A DNA stretch of 64,000 nt. Origin: Bombus terrestris (Eukaryota > Arthropoda > Insecta > Hymenoptera > Apidae). How positions within the stretch are numbered: position 1 is the first letter of the stretch; the number at the start of each line of letters is the position of its first letter. The stretch covers positions 2,046,001 through 2,110,000 of the forward strand of contig NC_063285.1 in assembly GCF_910591885.1 (NCBI RefSeq), written 5' to 3'. A model generated the notes under the pieces. It was not told where the DNA came from, did no database searches, and worked only from the letters and a program-made list of their open reading frames with translations. Positions 19,641 to 31,754 of this stretch are shown piece after piece. A program made the position numbers and the translations under genes.

Positions 19641-21422
19641 ATTTCAACTTGATATGAAGGGAAACCACAAGCATATATAAATTTATTAAATTATAATTTA
19701 TTGTTTTCACTACTTGTTCCGCATTAGCTTCATATTCATAGCATTTATTACAATTTATATGAATAATTTTATTTCTTATGTATAGTGCAGCATCATTACT
19801 TATCCAGTGTTCTATTAAAAATTCGATAAGAGCTCGTTGAAAGTCAAGCCAAAACTTCACTCCGAGCGAAAGCACCAAGCTAAGATATCGTGGCAGACCT
19901 GAGCATTATAAATCGACTTCATTACCCTCTTCATTTATTTGAAATTTTATTTATTCATTTATTTTGTAGTAACTGATATAAAACGAATATCACGCAGCCA
20001 TTATACAAATAAATAGTAATAAGAGTTAAATAGTTTTCAAGACATAAGTAATCATATGGAGAGGTAGAGTCACTACCTTCCGGTATCCACTATCCTACTA
20101 TAATAAGAGTAGCTGTTAAAGGTAGCGAGTGAACTTTTATTATCCAAATGATCTTGTTTCTCGAGTCGTTTGGATAAACGTAGTACTACTGTATAGTCAA
20201 AAAATTTCTTATATTTCCTCTAACCATGATAATTGTACACATTTTATTTATGACAGCGAATAATGATTTATACAAAAGCTACGATTATTGACTCATCATT
20301 TTGTTCATATAAATACTAAAAACTTTTCTTTTAAATTTTCTTTGTACATACAACTGTATAATTTAGCTTGCTCACCGTGTGCATTATTATCATTATTACA
20401 ATATTTAGTAAATAAAATTGGCTTCGCGAGTTATAAAAAAAATAAAAAAAAACGATATGTGAAATTGTTGATTTATGAAATTTTAATAAAGAAATAATAA
20501 ATGTTTTTTAATTCAAGAAATGCCATTCCTGTTAAGTAGTTATTTCTAGAGTTATTCCATTTATTTATAATTAAATGTTTCAATTGTTTATGAGTGTTTA
20601 AGTCACAAAGAAATCAATACAATTGGAAGTAACAGAGTACCATGTGTCCCCTCTGTCATAGCGACATAACATTCTTATTAAGCACCCATAGTTTATAATA
20701 ATATCCTGATACTCGTGATTATCGTGATGACTGCCCTATTCCAATCGTTTGATTCTTTGACATAGCAACTACTCAATTCACTATATATATAAAAACAGCA
20801 AGAATATCAATAAAAAATGGCTCCCTCATTCAGCATTCAATCAAGTATATAATATATATAATTATAATTAAGTATAAGTATACTTAAACACCTTTTTACC
20901 ACCCTGAAAATAAGTTTATTTCAAAATTATGAATTTTAAAGTTTTCATTTGTTTTTTTAAAAAGAATAAAACTTTGTAACACATGTTATAATTTGTTAAT
21001 ACAGTAAGTTATTAATTTTTCACACAGATATTCTTGTGTGATAATAATAATTTGTTATCCAAATTGCAGTTCAATTGGTGCTGCTATCTTAACAAAACAC
21101 AACTCATTTTATAGCTTATTTAATCACCTATAACATTCATTCTTAATATTTTCCTCTATCTCCACTCAGTCCCCAGATATATGCCAATAAGTAAGAGAAG
21201 AGACTGATTTTTACAATTATACCACTTCTGATTGTGTATTGTTGAAAATAATCTCTTACCTTGAACAGATTCTCATTCTCAATTATCAATAGGAACACAT
21301 TAAACGATAGGACAACAATTTGAATTTTTTAATGAAATGGATATAATTTAATTCGATGTATTTCGACTGGACTAGTGGGATATATATATATATAAGAAAT
21401 AAAAGAATAAAAATATAGTTAC
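19641..21422. other. Mostly gene-free; one unassigned minus frame
   Basis: A minus frame at 19878-19639 contains ALIEFLIEHWISNDAALYI, which reads like protein, but I do not recognise it; it may belong to another transposon remnant. From 19880 to 21422 I see only AT-rich sequence. If the GDPGP1-type gene is complete, its last exon should lie in this direction; I could not find it. Confidence 0.4.
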
Positions 21423-21525
21423 AATATATTCCAGTAACATCCTCCATTTCAAGTAGTATAAATGCCAATGAAGATGGTTCACAGATGCAAAAGCACAAAG
21501 ACTGTTGAAAGCCACCCTGATGTAT
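21423..21525 (-). CDS. GDPGP1: GDP-D-glucose phosphorylase, exon with HIT-like active site
   Basis: Minus exon of 103 bases, bounded by an acceptor (TTTGCAG, plus 21526-21532) and a donor (GTAACT, plus 21417-21422). Joined in phase after the 24355 exon it reads YIRVAFNSLCAFASVN, then HLHWHLYYLKW. HLHWH is the H-x-H-x-H nucleophile motif of the HIT/GalT superfamily, and FNSLxAxASVNHLH is the signature of GDP-D-glucose phosphorylase. Phases agree: it opens with one base completing the previous codon and ends on a codon boundary. The C-terminal exon(s) were not found to the left within the window. Confidence 0.88.
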
Positions 21526-21775
21526 CTGCAAACAACATATTATCAAATTATTAAGTTTTAGTTATTTATTTACTCCAATTATTTTTTTTATTCTCTGTAG
21601 ATCTCATATCAAAAATTCAAATATATTTAAGCTCTTGGTTATTTAAAATAGTAGATTAAAAATATTATTTTATTGTAAGTATAAATATAATATGGATTAG
21701 ATTTTGAAATATGTAATATTATTTCTTTGATCAGAATTTCACAATTAGATTCTATTGAACAATAAAATCACAAAC

Positions 21776-22306
21776 TTAACCGTTTGCGTCCCAAGCAGCG
21801 CGATCGCGCTGTTTAGATTTTGTGTCGAAAGGTCCCAGTACATTTGAACGCTACGGACGACTGACGGTATTCTGTATTTCATTGTTATCTTCTCAATAAT
21901 TTTTATTGAACAAAACTGTTAGGAACATGATACATTTACACTGTACATGTGAATGTGTGTGTAAGCGTCAGAGGACGTCCGGGCCTTAGTTGGGACAAAA
22001 GACAAAAGTCAGTCGTTAGAAGTATCTGGAAGAGTCGGTTGACAACAAGCGTGCGTGCGAATAGGATTTCGAGGTCTTTAGAGTTTAAGATATATGTATA
22101 ACTGTTGTGTGCTAAATAAAGGGAATTATTTGTATTTCCGAATCCTTTCTATATCTTTACAAAAACTTGAAATATTTATAAACTATGTCAGAAAAATAAC
22201 AAATATGACGAGCGTTATTGCGCCGCTTGTTTCTCTTCGCAATCGATTAAGACAAGCGTTAGCGCGCTGTTCGCGATTTTTCGACCCCTGAGACTCAAAC
22301 GGTTAA
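21776..22306. mobile_element. piggyBac MITE split by a copia solo LTR
   Basis: TTAA at 21776-21779 and 22303-22306 bracket ends CCGTTTGCGTCCCAAG (left) and, inverted, CCGTTTGAGTCTCAGG (right). Subtracting the LTR and its duplication leaves about 270 bases with no coding capacity, so it is a non-autonomous piggyBac. It lies in the GDPGP1 intron. Confidence 0.82.
21917..22161 (+). repeat. Copia solo LTR (245 bp), target duplication AAAAC
   Basis: It begins TGTTAGGAACATGATACATT and ends CTATATCTTTACA. It closely matches the 5' LTR of the copia element at 46817-47058. AAAAC precedes it (21912-21916) and follows it (22162-22166), the 5-bp duplication expected of copia. Confidence 0.92.
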
Positions 22307-22799
22307 GACATTTATTGTTGCATGTTGCACAAATCCAAGATAGTTAATCCATTGCCTTGCGATTTAAGTTCCAATAGCGCGTGCTATAACCAACGGCAGT
22401 GCACCAAAGTTGTGCAAATCGCACCGTTCTTCTGATGAGTAACGTACAACTGTAGAGGACAGGTATATATGGATGTTTGACCATGAGATTTATTGCAAAT
22501 TATCGTTTGTTGTCGTAACCGTCGAATTTATTTAAAATAATAAATTAATGTACAGCCCATATTCGCTAAGTCGTTAGTACAAAGTATAAATCGCAAAATA
22601 AAATCGCGGATAAATACTCGTCCCGTAACTCGGTAAATAACTCGTGATAACACTTGGATCGCTCGTTGATACAGAAAGATGCTCGTAAATACTCGTAGAT
22701 ACTAAATTGTTTCTGGTTGCGTCGGTTTATTTATACTGGACAATGCAGGAGGGGGGGGGGGAAGTCGGAAGATTCAAATTCACCTTTATTCGACAGTTA
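22307..22799. repeat. Probable LTR remnant and degraded piggyBac end
   Basis: TTAATCCATTGCCTTGCGAT near 22343 resembles a piggyBac terminus and may be one end of the transposase copy at 22800-23840. From about 22540, text such as GTTTATTTATACTGGACAAT echoes the CsRn1-like LTR (14236) and the LTR at 43233-43632. A run of about 12 G lies near 22750. No gene. Confidence 0.35.
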
Positions 22800-23840
22800 G
22801 TTCTTTGACAACACTTTAGGATGCACTGTCACTAGAATTTATTTTATCACTACTAATGTATATTTTAAAATCATAACAATAACCCGATTTTGACTCACAT
22901 AATTTATAAAATTTTATACCGGATCTTGTCCCTCCCAATGGATTAAATTGTTTGTAGGATAAGCGTCCCTTATAATTCATCAATCATTCATTGGTAACAA
23001 TGTCCTCTTGCGTTGTATATACTTCTTATAAATCTTTGATTCAAAAAAAAGATTTAAAAAAGGTTTTATTTTACATAATTTATCTGTATTGTTAGCCAAA
23101 TTGTTATCTGCAAAATGCAAACATCTAGTTATTTACAGAAATCTTTTGAATGACATCGTTTTTCTGAAAATTGGAGTTTCTATGACTGCTCTCTTAGATC
23201 AATTTATTTGTATTGTTGGTTTCTTAACTTCAGTCATTATTATACATAGTGCAAAATATACTTTGATCCCACCACAGTTTACAGGAAATCAAGTTTCCTC
23301 TAGTTTTAGTTTTTTATTTTCATTGTTCATTATTTGATTTGCATATCGATTCATTTCCATAACAATATTTTCCCAAAATATATTATCAAATATTATATTA
23401 AAAACATCTACTTCTTTTTTGTTTTCACCTAACTTACTCAAAGTTGCCACTTTTATACCACAAATCTCTGTATAGTTTCAAATTTTTTCTACATTACATT
23501 AGTTTCTTCTTTCCAAATCCATAGCTCTAGTTGTTGATGATTACTGTGATCTTCGTCGTCGGTATCATCTTCGATAACCAGTCGCTTACAACGTTCTCGT
23601 ACAGAAAGTGAAATATCACTACTGTCACTATCACTATTTAAAATATCTATTAAATCACTTTTTGCGATGTTAGCAGAACTTTCAATGTCCTCAACAACGC
23701 TTAACATTCTTTTTGAAGTTATTTTTAGGGGTACCTTTCTAATATTTTTCAAGAAAATATACTGCACCTCCGAATGCGGACAAGAAAAAAAAGCATTTGT
23801 CGCATGTATCCCAACAAATATACAAAGTTTCTCGTACAAA
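22800..23840 (-). pseudogene. piggyBac transposase of a second lineage, decayed
   Basis: On the minus strand: an acidic N-terminus (DILNSDSDSSD, RLVIEDDTDDED), then after frame breaks MNNENKKLKLEET, GIKVYFALCIMM and PTIQINWSKRAVIETPIF. DKLCKIKPFLNLFFESKIY, KGRLSYKQFNPLGGTRSGI and KFYKLCESKSGYCYDFKIY follow. This is the DDE_Tnp_1_7 order. Stops and shifts are frequent, and the C-terminal third is missing. It is clearly different in sequence from the piggyBac at 3905-7003 and from the MITEs. It lies in the large GDPGP1 intron. Confidence 0.83.
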
Positions 23841-24354
23841 GTGCACGTGTTGTTTATGTTTGGCCCGAAGGATATACCACGTCTCTAACACGACGTTGTA
23901 GGTTAAAAGCTTAATGATACAATAAGGTTAATTGAAAATACTTATAAACTGTAAACAACAATGTGATATTGTAAATAGTTATAATGTAAATATTTTTAAA
24001 TGTCAGAAAATGTTAATAAATCACGCCAAAATTTCAAAATTTTTATTTTTCCTATTAAATTGGAATTGCATCACTGATTAAGCTTTATGCTATAACAATT
24101 AAAGTTTCAAAAATAAAATAGAATCATAAAATAATTACTTCTTTACTCATAATGCATTACTACAATAATCTTATTTTATTAACTGAATAATGCTTAATAA
24201 ATATTATTAAGAAAAATGAAATTTATCAGAGTACTGTGTATGTTTTATTAACTTTCCTTTGACATTGCACTTTTTAACAATCAACATATGTATTTATAAA
24301 TTAATTAAAGATTTAATTTCTGTTATTTTTGCTTCAAAGGTGGAATATACTTAC
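23841..24354. other. Intron sequence, no gene seen
   Basis: AT-rich sequence between the piggyBac remnant and the GDPGP1 exon, ending at the donor GTAAGTATA (minus strand; plus 24346-24354). Confidence 0.6.
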
Positions 24355-24635
24355 GAAGACAAACTCAAGGAAAACAACTCAACAGCTTTCACTAAGCTAT
24401 GTTTTGTTACAAGTTGAGGTAATTGTTTACATCTTTGTGGCAACAGCAGAGAATGACAGTATTCAATCGGACTAGCATTAATTGCAATTATATCATCTTT
24501 GTCTGTATTATTTAAATTCATTATTTGTTCTTCTGACACAAGTTTTATAAAGTTAAAATCTTTCTCATTGAAAGGTTGGTTCATTGAAATAATACTTTCT
24601 GGAGATCTTCTTTTATAACCGCGATCAATATTTAG
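24355..24635 (-). CDS. GDPGP1: GDP-D-glucose phosphorylase, central exon
   Basis: Minus exon of 281 bases between an acceptor (ATTTTAG; AG at plus 24636-24637) and a donor (GTAAGT). It reads LNIDRGYKRRSPESI, then QPFNEKDFNFIKL, NASPIEYCHSLLLP and LVTKHSLVKAVELF. These match the RGxxRRxPxxI, QPFxxxxFNFxK and N(V/A)SPIEYxHxLLxP segments of GDPGP1 proteins. It joins the upstream exon in phase 0 and leaves two bases for the next exon. There are no internal stops, so this part of the gene looks functional. The enzyme is cytosolic and splits GDP-glucose by phosphorolysis. Confidence 0.92.
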
Positions 24636-27338
24636 CTAAAATTAATAAAAATGGTCAGTATTAAATATTAAAAAAAGTAAATATTATTTATTATAAGATT
24701 ACCAATAATAAAGAAAATTTATATAATGATTAAAACAAGTTTGTATGGTATGTTTTGTCAGAGGACAATATATAATTGGATTGTTCATATAAAACTTTTA
24801 TAAAAATTTGAATCATTAAATATTTTAGACATTTAATGCCTATGTCTTATGAATAGAAAATATCAGTACATATAAGAATCAATCTAATATACATTACTAT
24901 TTTATCTTCATCCGTATAAGATCAATTATTTTTTAGATGAGAAAAAAAGTTGAAATTTGATATAAGATGTTTTTTTTGGTAAACTATTATATGGCACACC
25001 ATTACATAAATTCGGTTGTAAGACTCTTTTGACCCCGTTCACTGGCTATACTTTTTAGATAAAAGTAGCTTTAGATAAAAGCTGCTATTTTACTAATTTT
25101 CTATTCCTTACAATGTTTAGATATTTTGCAAATTTTTAACCACAATTTCTATGGATTAAATTAATGGAAGTCATATTCACAAGACACAAGTATTCCAAGA
25201 TCTGGTTAATGACTAAATGTACAAATGAAGGTGCAACATCCCATTGGAAGATAAAGTACATTATTGGCAAACAGATACAGGTACAGGTACAAGCTAATGA
25301 GTTCAGAAGTCTTCCAACAAAGTCTCAGCCACCATAAATGTCCGATGCTGAGAAGATAGATAAAATTGTGTAGGTCGGGCATACCATAGGTAACCACATT
25401 ATTGTCGAGATCAATAGCAACTCATTTTGCCAACCAGCACTCTGGCAACGCACACATATTAATCTTTTTTGCAAAAAGATGTTAACGAGATGCTAGTCAC
25501 AACAACTTAGTAATAGGCAACGTTTATAGCATGGAGGCATGTTTAACCAGGGAATACTCATCATGTCAGAAAATGGCAATATTTTGTGTTATGGCGATTC
25601 ATATCAGTAATAAGATTAAAAAATAAAACCGTCATTTCATTACAACTTAATTCTATATTATAACAGCCACATATACTCTGTATTTGGCCATTATACTTCA
25701 CCGCTTACTTTTTGTGATACATTTTAGGTACACAATTTTCAAAGTTTTCAAAGAAGGCACAACAGCTAACTGGTTAATCAGCAATTGTATACTCCAATAA
25801 ATGTACTGTGGCACGCAATATGATTTTTCTCAAATATTAAGTTTTCTGAATGTGAGGTTGGCGGTAGCCAAAACTTTCATCATTGAACTCCTCTACTTAC
25901 AAGTTTTCTAACAATATATCATGCATTCTATGGACATTAAAGTACTGAATACTATAGTATTTCAAATTTATTTACTATGCAGAAAAAACAATATTACATT
26001 TATGTTTCATTTATAAATGTTATATTTATGATTGTATATATAAAATGCTATTTATCATAAGAATAAGGTAAGAAGAGAAGAAACATTTATGTCAAAATAG
26101 AATAAAAACTAGAATAGAATAAAAAATAGAATAAAAAAATATTGAAAAACAGACATTATATGTATACAGAAGAATTGAATCCTGAATCTTAGCATAGGAC
26201 TTTAACGGATTACCATCATACTATCGCATTGTTTGTTAAATACCACAGTTGAATCACATTTTAGCGTAGTAGTAAAATTTCAATCACTAATGTTTCAAAA
26301 AATATTGGATCTTTGCCCTTATAATGGAATACTTTTGCAGAGTAAGGATCTTCCCATATGCAGAATTTTAACTAAATCAGTAATACAAATGTCTTGCAGT
26401 TCCCTTGTTATTTGTTAATTATGAATTTACATATATATGAATCGGTATAATTATTTTTTTCTTTTCATTGTGTTAAATAGTTACATTAACTAAGTCATAC
26501 TAGAGTAACTTAGCACCATGACTCACATATATGTCATTTGGATTCCTCTGCTAGAACCTGAATGATATATATAGATGAGTTTCTCAATGCTCTGATGCCA
26601 ATGTGTTAAAGGATTATAAGTTCTTTGAAATACAATTGGGGAGAGAGACATTATAATTCTCACAATCATAAATCATAAAACATTAAATAATTTCAGTTCA
26701 CTAATACATATAAATTCCTAAAAGTATAATACATTGATTAATAAATAAACAATCCCTGATATTGTCTTGGCAATATAATAACAAATATGATATATTCATT
26801 GCTACTTCTTTAACTGTTATTTTATATATGATTTTGCACTATAAAATTAATTTATATAATTTTATTCTTATAAAAATTCCTAGAATAAACAATATTATCT
26901 ATATTATATTATTAGATATAATTACAGTTACATAATATTTATTTCATTTTTATTTTTGTAAATTGTCACTGATTTTGTAAATATTTTTGTTTTGTCTGTT
27001 TATTTTTATTTTATAAGTTATCAACAAACTGTACTTGTAAGTATTAAAACTAAGAGATAAGCATACGTAACAAGATTTATAGGTATTAATGACATTAATA
27101 CACAAAACATATTTGTAATTATTAAAATTTGAACCAGAAAATTATCTTACGAATATTTATGCAAGGGATGGTAAAATTAAAGCATACATTTACACATATG
27201 ACAAGTGAACAATAAAAACATGTGAAATATTTTATCCTGTAAATTACTATATTACTTAAACAAAATTGTAACAACTAAAAAATATTTAAAAATAAATTAA
27301 ACAAATATTTATTATAATTAATTATTTAATAACATTAC
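24636..27338. other. GDPGP1 intron, 2.7 kb, no other gene seen
   Basis: Long AT-rich intron between the donor at 27338 and the acceptor at 24636. I see no transposon protein or RNA gene in it; short open frames here are not conserved-looking. Confidence 0.6.
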
Positions 27339-27527
27339 CTGGACTAAAAAGTGATATTTGCCTTCCAATATTTTCGAATCTTGAATGTTTAATATATAAC
27401 GAAACACTTCATTCTTCTGGGCTTCCATCCACTTTTCTTTTAAAACCAAATCAAAATTAGATTCCTCATCTTTTTTAATATCTTCACTACAAACACAATT
27501 TGCTTCAGTAGAAGAATTGTAGGACAT
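27339..27527 (-). CDS. GDPGP1: GDP-D-glucose phosphorylase, first coding exon
   Basis: Host gene, minus strand. The ATG at 27527 opens a 63-codon exon ending at a GTAATG donor (plus 27333-27338). It reads MSYNSSTEANCVCSED and later EKWMEAQKNEVFRYILNIQD and GKYHFLVQ, matching the W-x-x-A…G-x-FRY-x-L…G-x-Y-x-F-x-x-Q segment at the N-terminus of GDP-D-glucose phosphorylase 1. That cytosolic HIT/GalT-superfamily enzyme converts GDP-glucose and phosphate to GDP and glucose 1-phosphate, and is thought to clear mis-made GDP-glucose. Splicing to 24355-24635 is in phase. The start is the only ATG upstream of the conserved part in this exon; an extra upstream exon cannot be excluded. Introns of 2.7 and 2.8 kb follow, the second full of transposons. 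Confidence 0.88.
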
Positions 27528-27811
27528 GACTATGTCGGATTTTGTTATGTAGATTTAAATAATATGAAATCATTTAGCACAACTAACCACACCTATTTTA
27601 GGTATAAACTATGTGGTTAAATATTTATTTTTTATCTTTTATCTTAGGTATTTTAATCTACAATATGATAGTATTACATAATTTTTTTTACATTAAGATC
27701 TTATTAATTAACAATATCATTGTATTACTGTAACACTAGTTACATGAAAGTTATGATATGACTTTTTTAAAGAATAAAGGCATGATATCTTTATTATATT
27801 AGAAAATATGT

Positions 27812-28182
27812 TTAACCCTTTGCACTCCAAATTTTATTTCAATTTTGTTACCAGCAGCTCCTAACGCTTTTAAGTGCTTTATTTGAAATTTACTTTAACT
27901 AAAAAATAAGACAATTTAAATAAATAAAGGAAGAAACAAATTCATTTAAATACCAGTTTTATTCACGCTATTGTTGTATTTTGTAATTTTTAAGTGTATG
28001 TATTATGTATGTAAGTATTAAGTGTATCTTGAAACAATTTCCAGGATGCAATCCTTGTTTTCTTTCGCACATTTCACAAAAAAAGGTGGAATTGAAAGAA
28101 TGTGGAGTGAGACTCGACAAAGTAGCTCCTGAAATAAAAACTGATGTTGAGTCATACTCGACATAGGAGTGCAAAGGGTTAA
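27812..28182 (-). mobile_element. piggyBac internal-deletion MITE keeping the cysteine-rich domain
   Basis: TTAA at 27812-27815 and 28179-28182 flank perfect 13-base inverted ends CCCTTTGCACTCC. Inside, the minus strand still encodes FFCEMCERKQGLHPGNCF, the C-terminal C-x2-C…GLHPGxCF zinc-binding segment of piggyBac transposases, and a few flanking residues. It is thus a deletion derivative of an autonomous element in which only the 3' end of the gene remains. It is upstream of GDPGP1 exon 1 (about 290 bases), where it could influence the promoter. Confidence 0.88.
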
Positions 28183-29559
28183 TACATTAATAAAAAATTA
28201 ATAGTACAAAATTTAACAAAGAAGAAATTAAAAGAAGACATTAAGTTACATTTAAAATTTGTATTTCATATTGAATTTGTTGATCTCTGTTAAAAGTTTC
28301 TCATGGTGGTATTAAAGCTAGTAAGTATAAGTAAATAAAGATAATTAGTTTAAAAAATTGTTATTTTAATGTTTGATCTCTGAATTAATTTTTTCATTCT
28401 GATGTTAATTTGAAATTTTATTAATTTTTAATGAAATCTTGTATTAGATTTAACTTTTTGTTGAAAAATATAAAAGAACAATTTTTTTCTATTGTAACTT
28501 TGGGAATATTTTGATTTAAATTTTCTTCTACTTCCTTTTCATTGTTATTTTTACTATCTGATATTATGAAAATCATTGTTAAAACTTGGAAACGCGCACG
28601 TCGATTATATTGTCTATTCGGTACAACACACGCACAAGGGTCGACTTCCGAGACTACGCATGCCGAACCGAAAAATCAATGGAAAACCATAAATAAGGAA
28701 AGAGAACAAGAAGTGTATCAACGCTATGTTACAAACAGCACGCCAGCGACATCCATATACTCATTCATCAAACACGCACAAATGTCGCAGGACACTTGAA
28801 TTCCTAATAATTATTTTATATTTACAAATAATAATCACTACGGTAAATATATTTTCTATATTTCACTGTGCTTCTAGATGTTTTTGTGTTTTCTTTTATT
28901 TCTTTCATTTCTGAATCTTATTTGCTTTCTTTATGCTCTTCCATTTTCTAATGTAGTATAGCAAAGTCTGAATATTGTCTGGTCTATGTTTGCGAGTTAA
29001 AAATTAACAATTTTTTATTACAATTCTTTTGTATTGCCAGTCATAATTTACTTGCATTACTCTGTTTTTTACCACATAAATTTGGAACCTACATAAAGAA
29101 CAATATAAAATTTGTAGATACGTGCAAAATAGCTATACTCTATATATATCTATATAATATCACAGAGGAAATTTCCTCTCTCATACATATGTGTATATAT
29201 GATACATATATGATATATATGTATAAAGCAAATCAGTTATACATATATGTTAGTATATTATTATATACTATTTATTATATAATATATAATTATTTATTAT
29301 TGTTATATATTATTTTGTATATATAATTTTGTATTATTATAATTATATATTATAGTTATATTATTTTACTATTTCATTAATAGTATTAGTAAATTATTAA
29401 TAATAAATAATAAATTAAATATGAATTATATAAATTGTACACAAAATAGTAAATTATTATTTTATAATAATAATATTGTTGAATTTATTTATTTATTGAA
29501 ATTATTTTGAATTTACCAGAAACGATATTAGAAAGAACGAATTATTAATTAGATAAATA
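28183..29559. other. Intergenic AT-rich DNA with one GC-richer island
   Basis: A less AT-rich patch at about 28585-28800 holds an open plus frame (28542-28799) that I do not recognise. It could be a promoter or 5' exon region upstream of GDPGP1. The rest (28800-29560) is TA-rich and empty. Confidence 0.35.
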
Positions 29560-29773
29560 AATATGAATCAAATTGTATCATGTTCGATCTCACTTTATTC
29601 AAAAAAGGTTCGTCAGTAGCAAAATCTTTTTTCACAAGGAACCGAAAAGAAAGAAGGTTTGTCGTTGCAACGGTAATATTCCCTGATACATAAACTTTTA
29701 ATCTTTTTCTATCGTTTCCGCCCTGTACTGTATTGTACCAATACTATATCCCTCTCTGTTGTACATTCGGTAT

Positions 29774-29919
29774 TTTTTCAGTATTTTTCGCTGCCGGCAA
29801 AATATATATAAAGCATGTGGAGAATTTATTCTATCGTCGTATCCCTTTCAGAAGAACTAAGATTGTTGATTCGTTAGAAGTTTCTAAAATTACTTACCAA
29901 ATTAAGAGAACGTTAATAT
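29774..29919 (+). other. Possible terminal exon of a small host gene
   Basis: After a TTTTTTCAG acceptor-like site (ending near 29781) an open plus frame reads FFAAGKIYIKHVENLFYRR and ends in SKITYQIKRTLI followed by a stop that falls in the target site of the R1-like element. I do not recognise it. It is listed as a candidate only. Confidence 0.2.
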
Positions 29920-30338
29920 GAATAGGGGAAAATGATGGCGGCAAGCCGAACGGACACGTGCACGTTGCTCCGTAGGCATATCCGAAATATCCCGGTATAT
30001 TAAAGAATTCGGGCGGAAAGTGCACGGAAGTGAAGTTTCTAGTGCGCCGGAATGAGTGGGAACACAAGTGATAGGTGAGCTCGCTGGTATAAAAGCGAGA
30101 GAAACGATTGAAAGTGCTGTGTGTGAAAAGTGTGGTTAGGGGCAGAGCGGGGGCCATCTTGGGTCGCGCGACCGAAGCGCCACCGTGCGGGCCACCTGGG
30201 TAACCAAGGAGTGGTGGAGAGCGCCCCCGTGGAGGGCCAGTCAAAACTCCCCGCGGCGAACAGTCACGAATCGCATACACGCGGAAGGATACAGTGGGAT
30301 TATACGACGACCGGCTACGTTGAAGGACATCCATCTCA

Positions 30339-30385
<47 letters not shown>
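29920..30385 (+). other. 5' UTR of the R1-like element with (TA)n
   Basis: GC-rich leader followed by a TA repeat (about 30344-30385) in which the gypsy element landed. Non-LTR elements carry an internal promoter in this region; the frames crossing the TA run are not genes. Confidence 0.7.
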
Positions 30386-30389
<4 letters not shown>

Positions 30390-31394
30390 GGGTTGGCGTT
30401 ACGATTAGAGTTAGGGTTGAGGGCGTAAACGAATCCCTATTGACACTAGACGTGATCACTATGCAATAGAGGAGATATTTACTAGTGCAAACATGACCAT
30501 GTTGGAATTGGACAAGTAATCGCGATAAATTGACACTCGAGAAGCTAATGACAATGATCCTAGGCTCAATAACGAATCCACGGTCATCGGGATGACGAAC
30601 TCTACTCTTCTTTAGCGTCTAAGTTGTACTCAATGTTAATGCGTGGGGCAATCACTACGTATCCGAGAGTTACTTGAATCGTCGTCGAGATCGTACCGGG
30701 GAGTGTCTCTCCGTCGCGGTGATGCTGTCGAAGAAAACTATGACGGGTGTGCCTAAGGGCACGAGATCATCGGATTCGCGGAGAAAAGTCTTCGCTCGAA
30801 GGGTGAGGGAAATTGACGTTGCTGTTAATTGGTCAATTTCCATGTTGGTGGTTAGAGAAAGATATTAGCTGTCCTTGGGGAGAGTTGCTAGCGAGAAGCG
30901 TCGTTCGTGGAAGGATAGATTTCTCTTATCTTCCCGTAGTTGGGGCACGGGCCATTTGTCTATTTGAGAGACTTTGTGTAATTGAAATTTAATATTCGTA
31001 GCGGGTCCTCGCCCAGCTAAACATATACTGTGAAGATGCGTTGGCATCTGGCAATCGTCTTACCCGAAGGACAAAGTCTGCGTGTGGCGAGCCACGGGAC
31101 AGAAATCGTTGAAATGTTTACCGTCGTGCCCCGTCCCAAGTATTTCTTTTAAGGAGAGCTATAGAATTACTTCATGCCTTTGTTAGACAAAACGTTCATC
31201 CCTTGACCGCGACTACGTTCGGCGACCGGTTGTCACCTCGAGCCCGAGCTCACTATCATAAATTTCGAATAAGTACAGTCGGATCGAATTACAACAGTTT
31301 CTTAGTGCGGCTATGATGAAATCTGGGTTACAGCGCTAAAGGGGTCCTCCCACCGCTCCAAAGGGGAGGCTCCGGTGTTCTTTCATCTCCGACA
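30386..31394 (-). repeat. Gypsy 3' LTR (1009 bp)
   Basis: TGTCGGGTTGGCGTTACG to CATCTCCGACA. Small open frames inside it also occur at the same place in the other LTR and are not genes. The sequence just inside it is not polypurine, so the plus-strand primer is lost or atypical. Confidence 0.9.
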
Positions 31395-31754
31395 CGGCCA
31401 TTCTGACTATCACACGTCCTCGGGTGGATCTAAAATATTGAGTTTTCCTAATGTTAAACTTGATATAACTAGTATTTTGTTCCTTTATAGTTTAGCTAAA
31501 TTATATTGTACTAGTTTCTTTATGGCTTAACTAACTGTCCAAATAGGTCAAGGGCCCAGGTTAACAACAGAAATTTCGATCGGACGTTCAATGATAAAGT
31601 AGGGAAGAAAAAAAACACAAAAGTCAGTAGCATTATGATTGGTATTCAAAGCGCCAGTTGCATTTTGTGAGTTACCAGTCAGACCGTAATGACATGACAG
31701 ATCATTTTCGATTTCGTACACGGACGAGTCTCAGTTTGTTGGATCATATTACCG

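Noticed and set aside
29885..29900. Splice donor GTAAGT on the minus strand just left of the R1-like element
   Set aside because: The sequence it would end is 3' flank of the host gene at 42110 in the pre-insertion order; no exon fits.
29894..30346. 150-codon minus frame over the R1-like 5' UTR
   Set aside because: No recognisable domain, and it runs through the element boundary into the TA repeat.
30130..30469. Frames of 72-94 codons crossing the TA repeat
   Set aside because: They read as Ile-Tyr repeats from (TA)n and span the border between the R1-like 5' UTR and the gypsy LTR.
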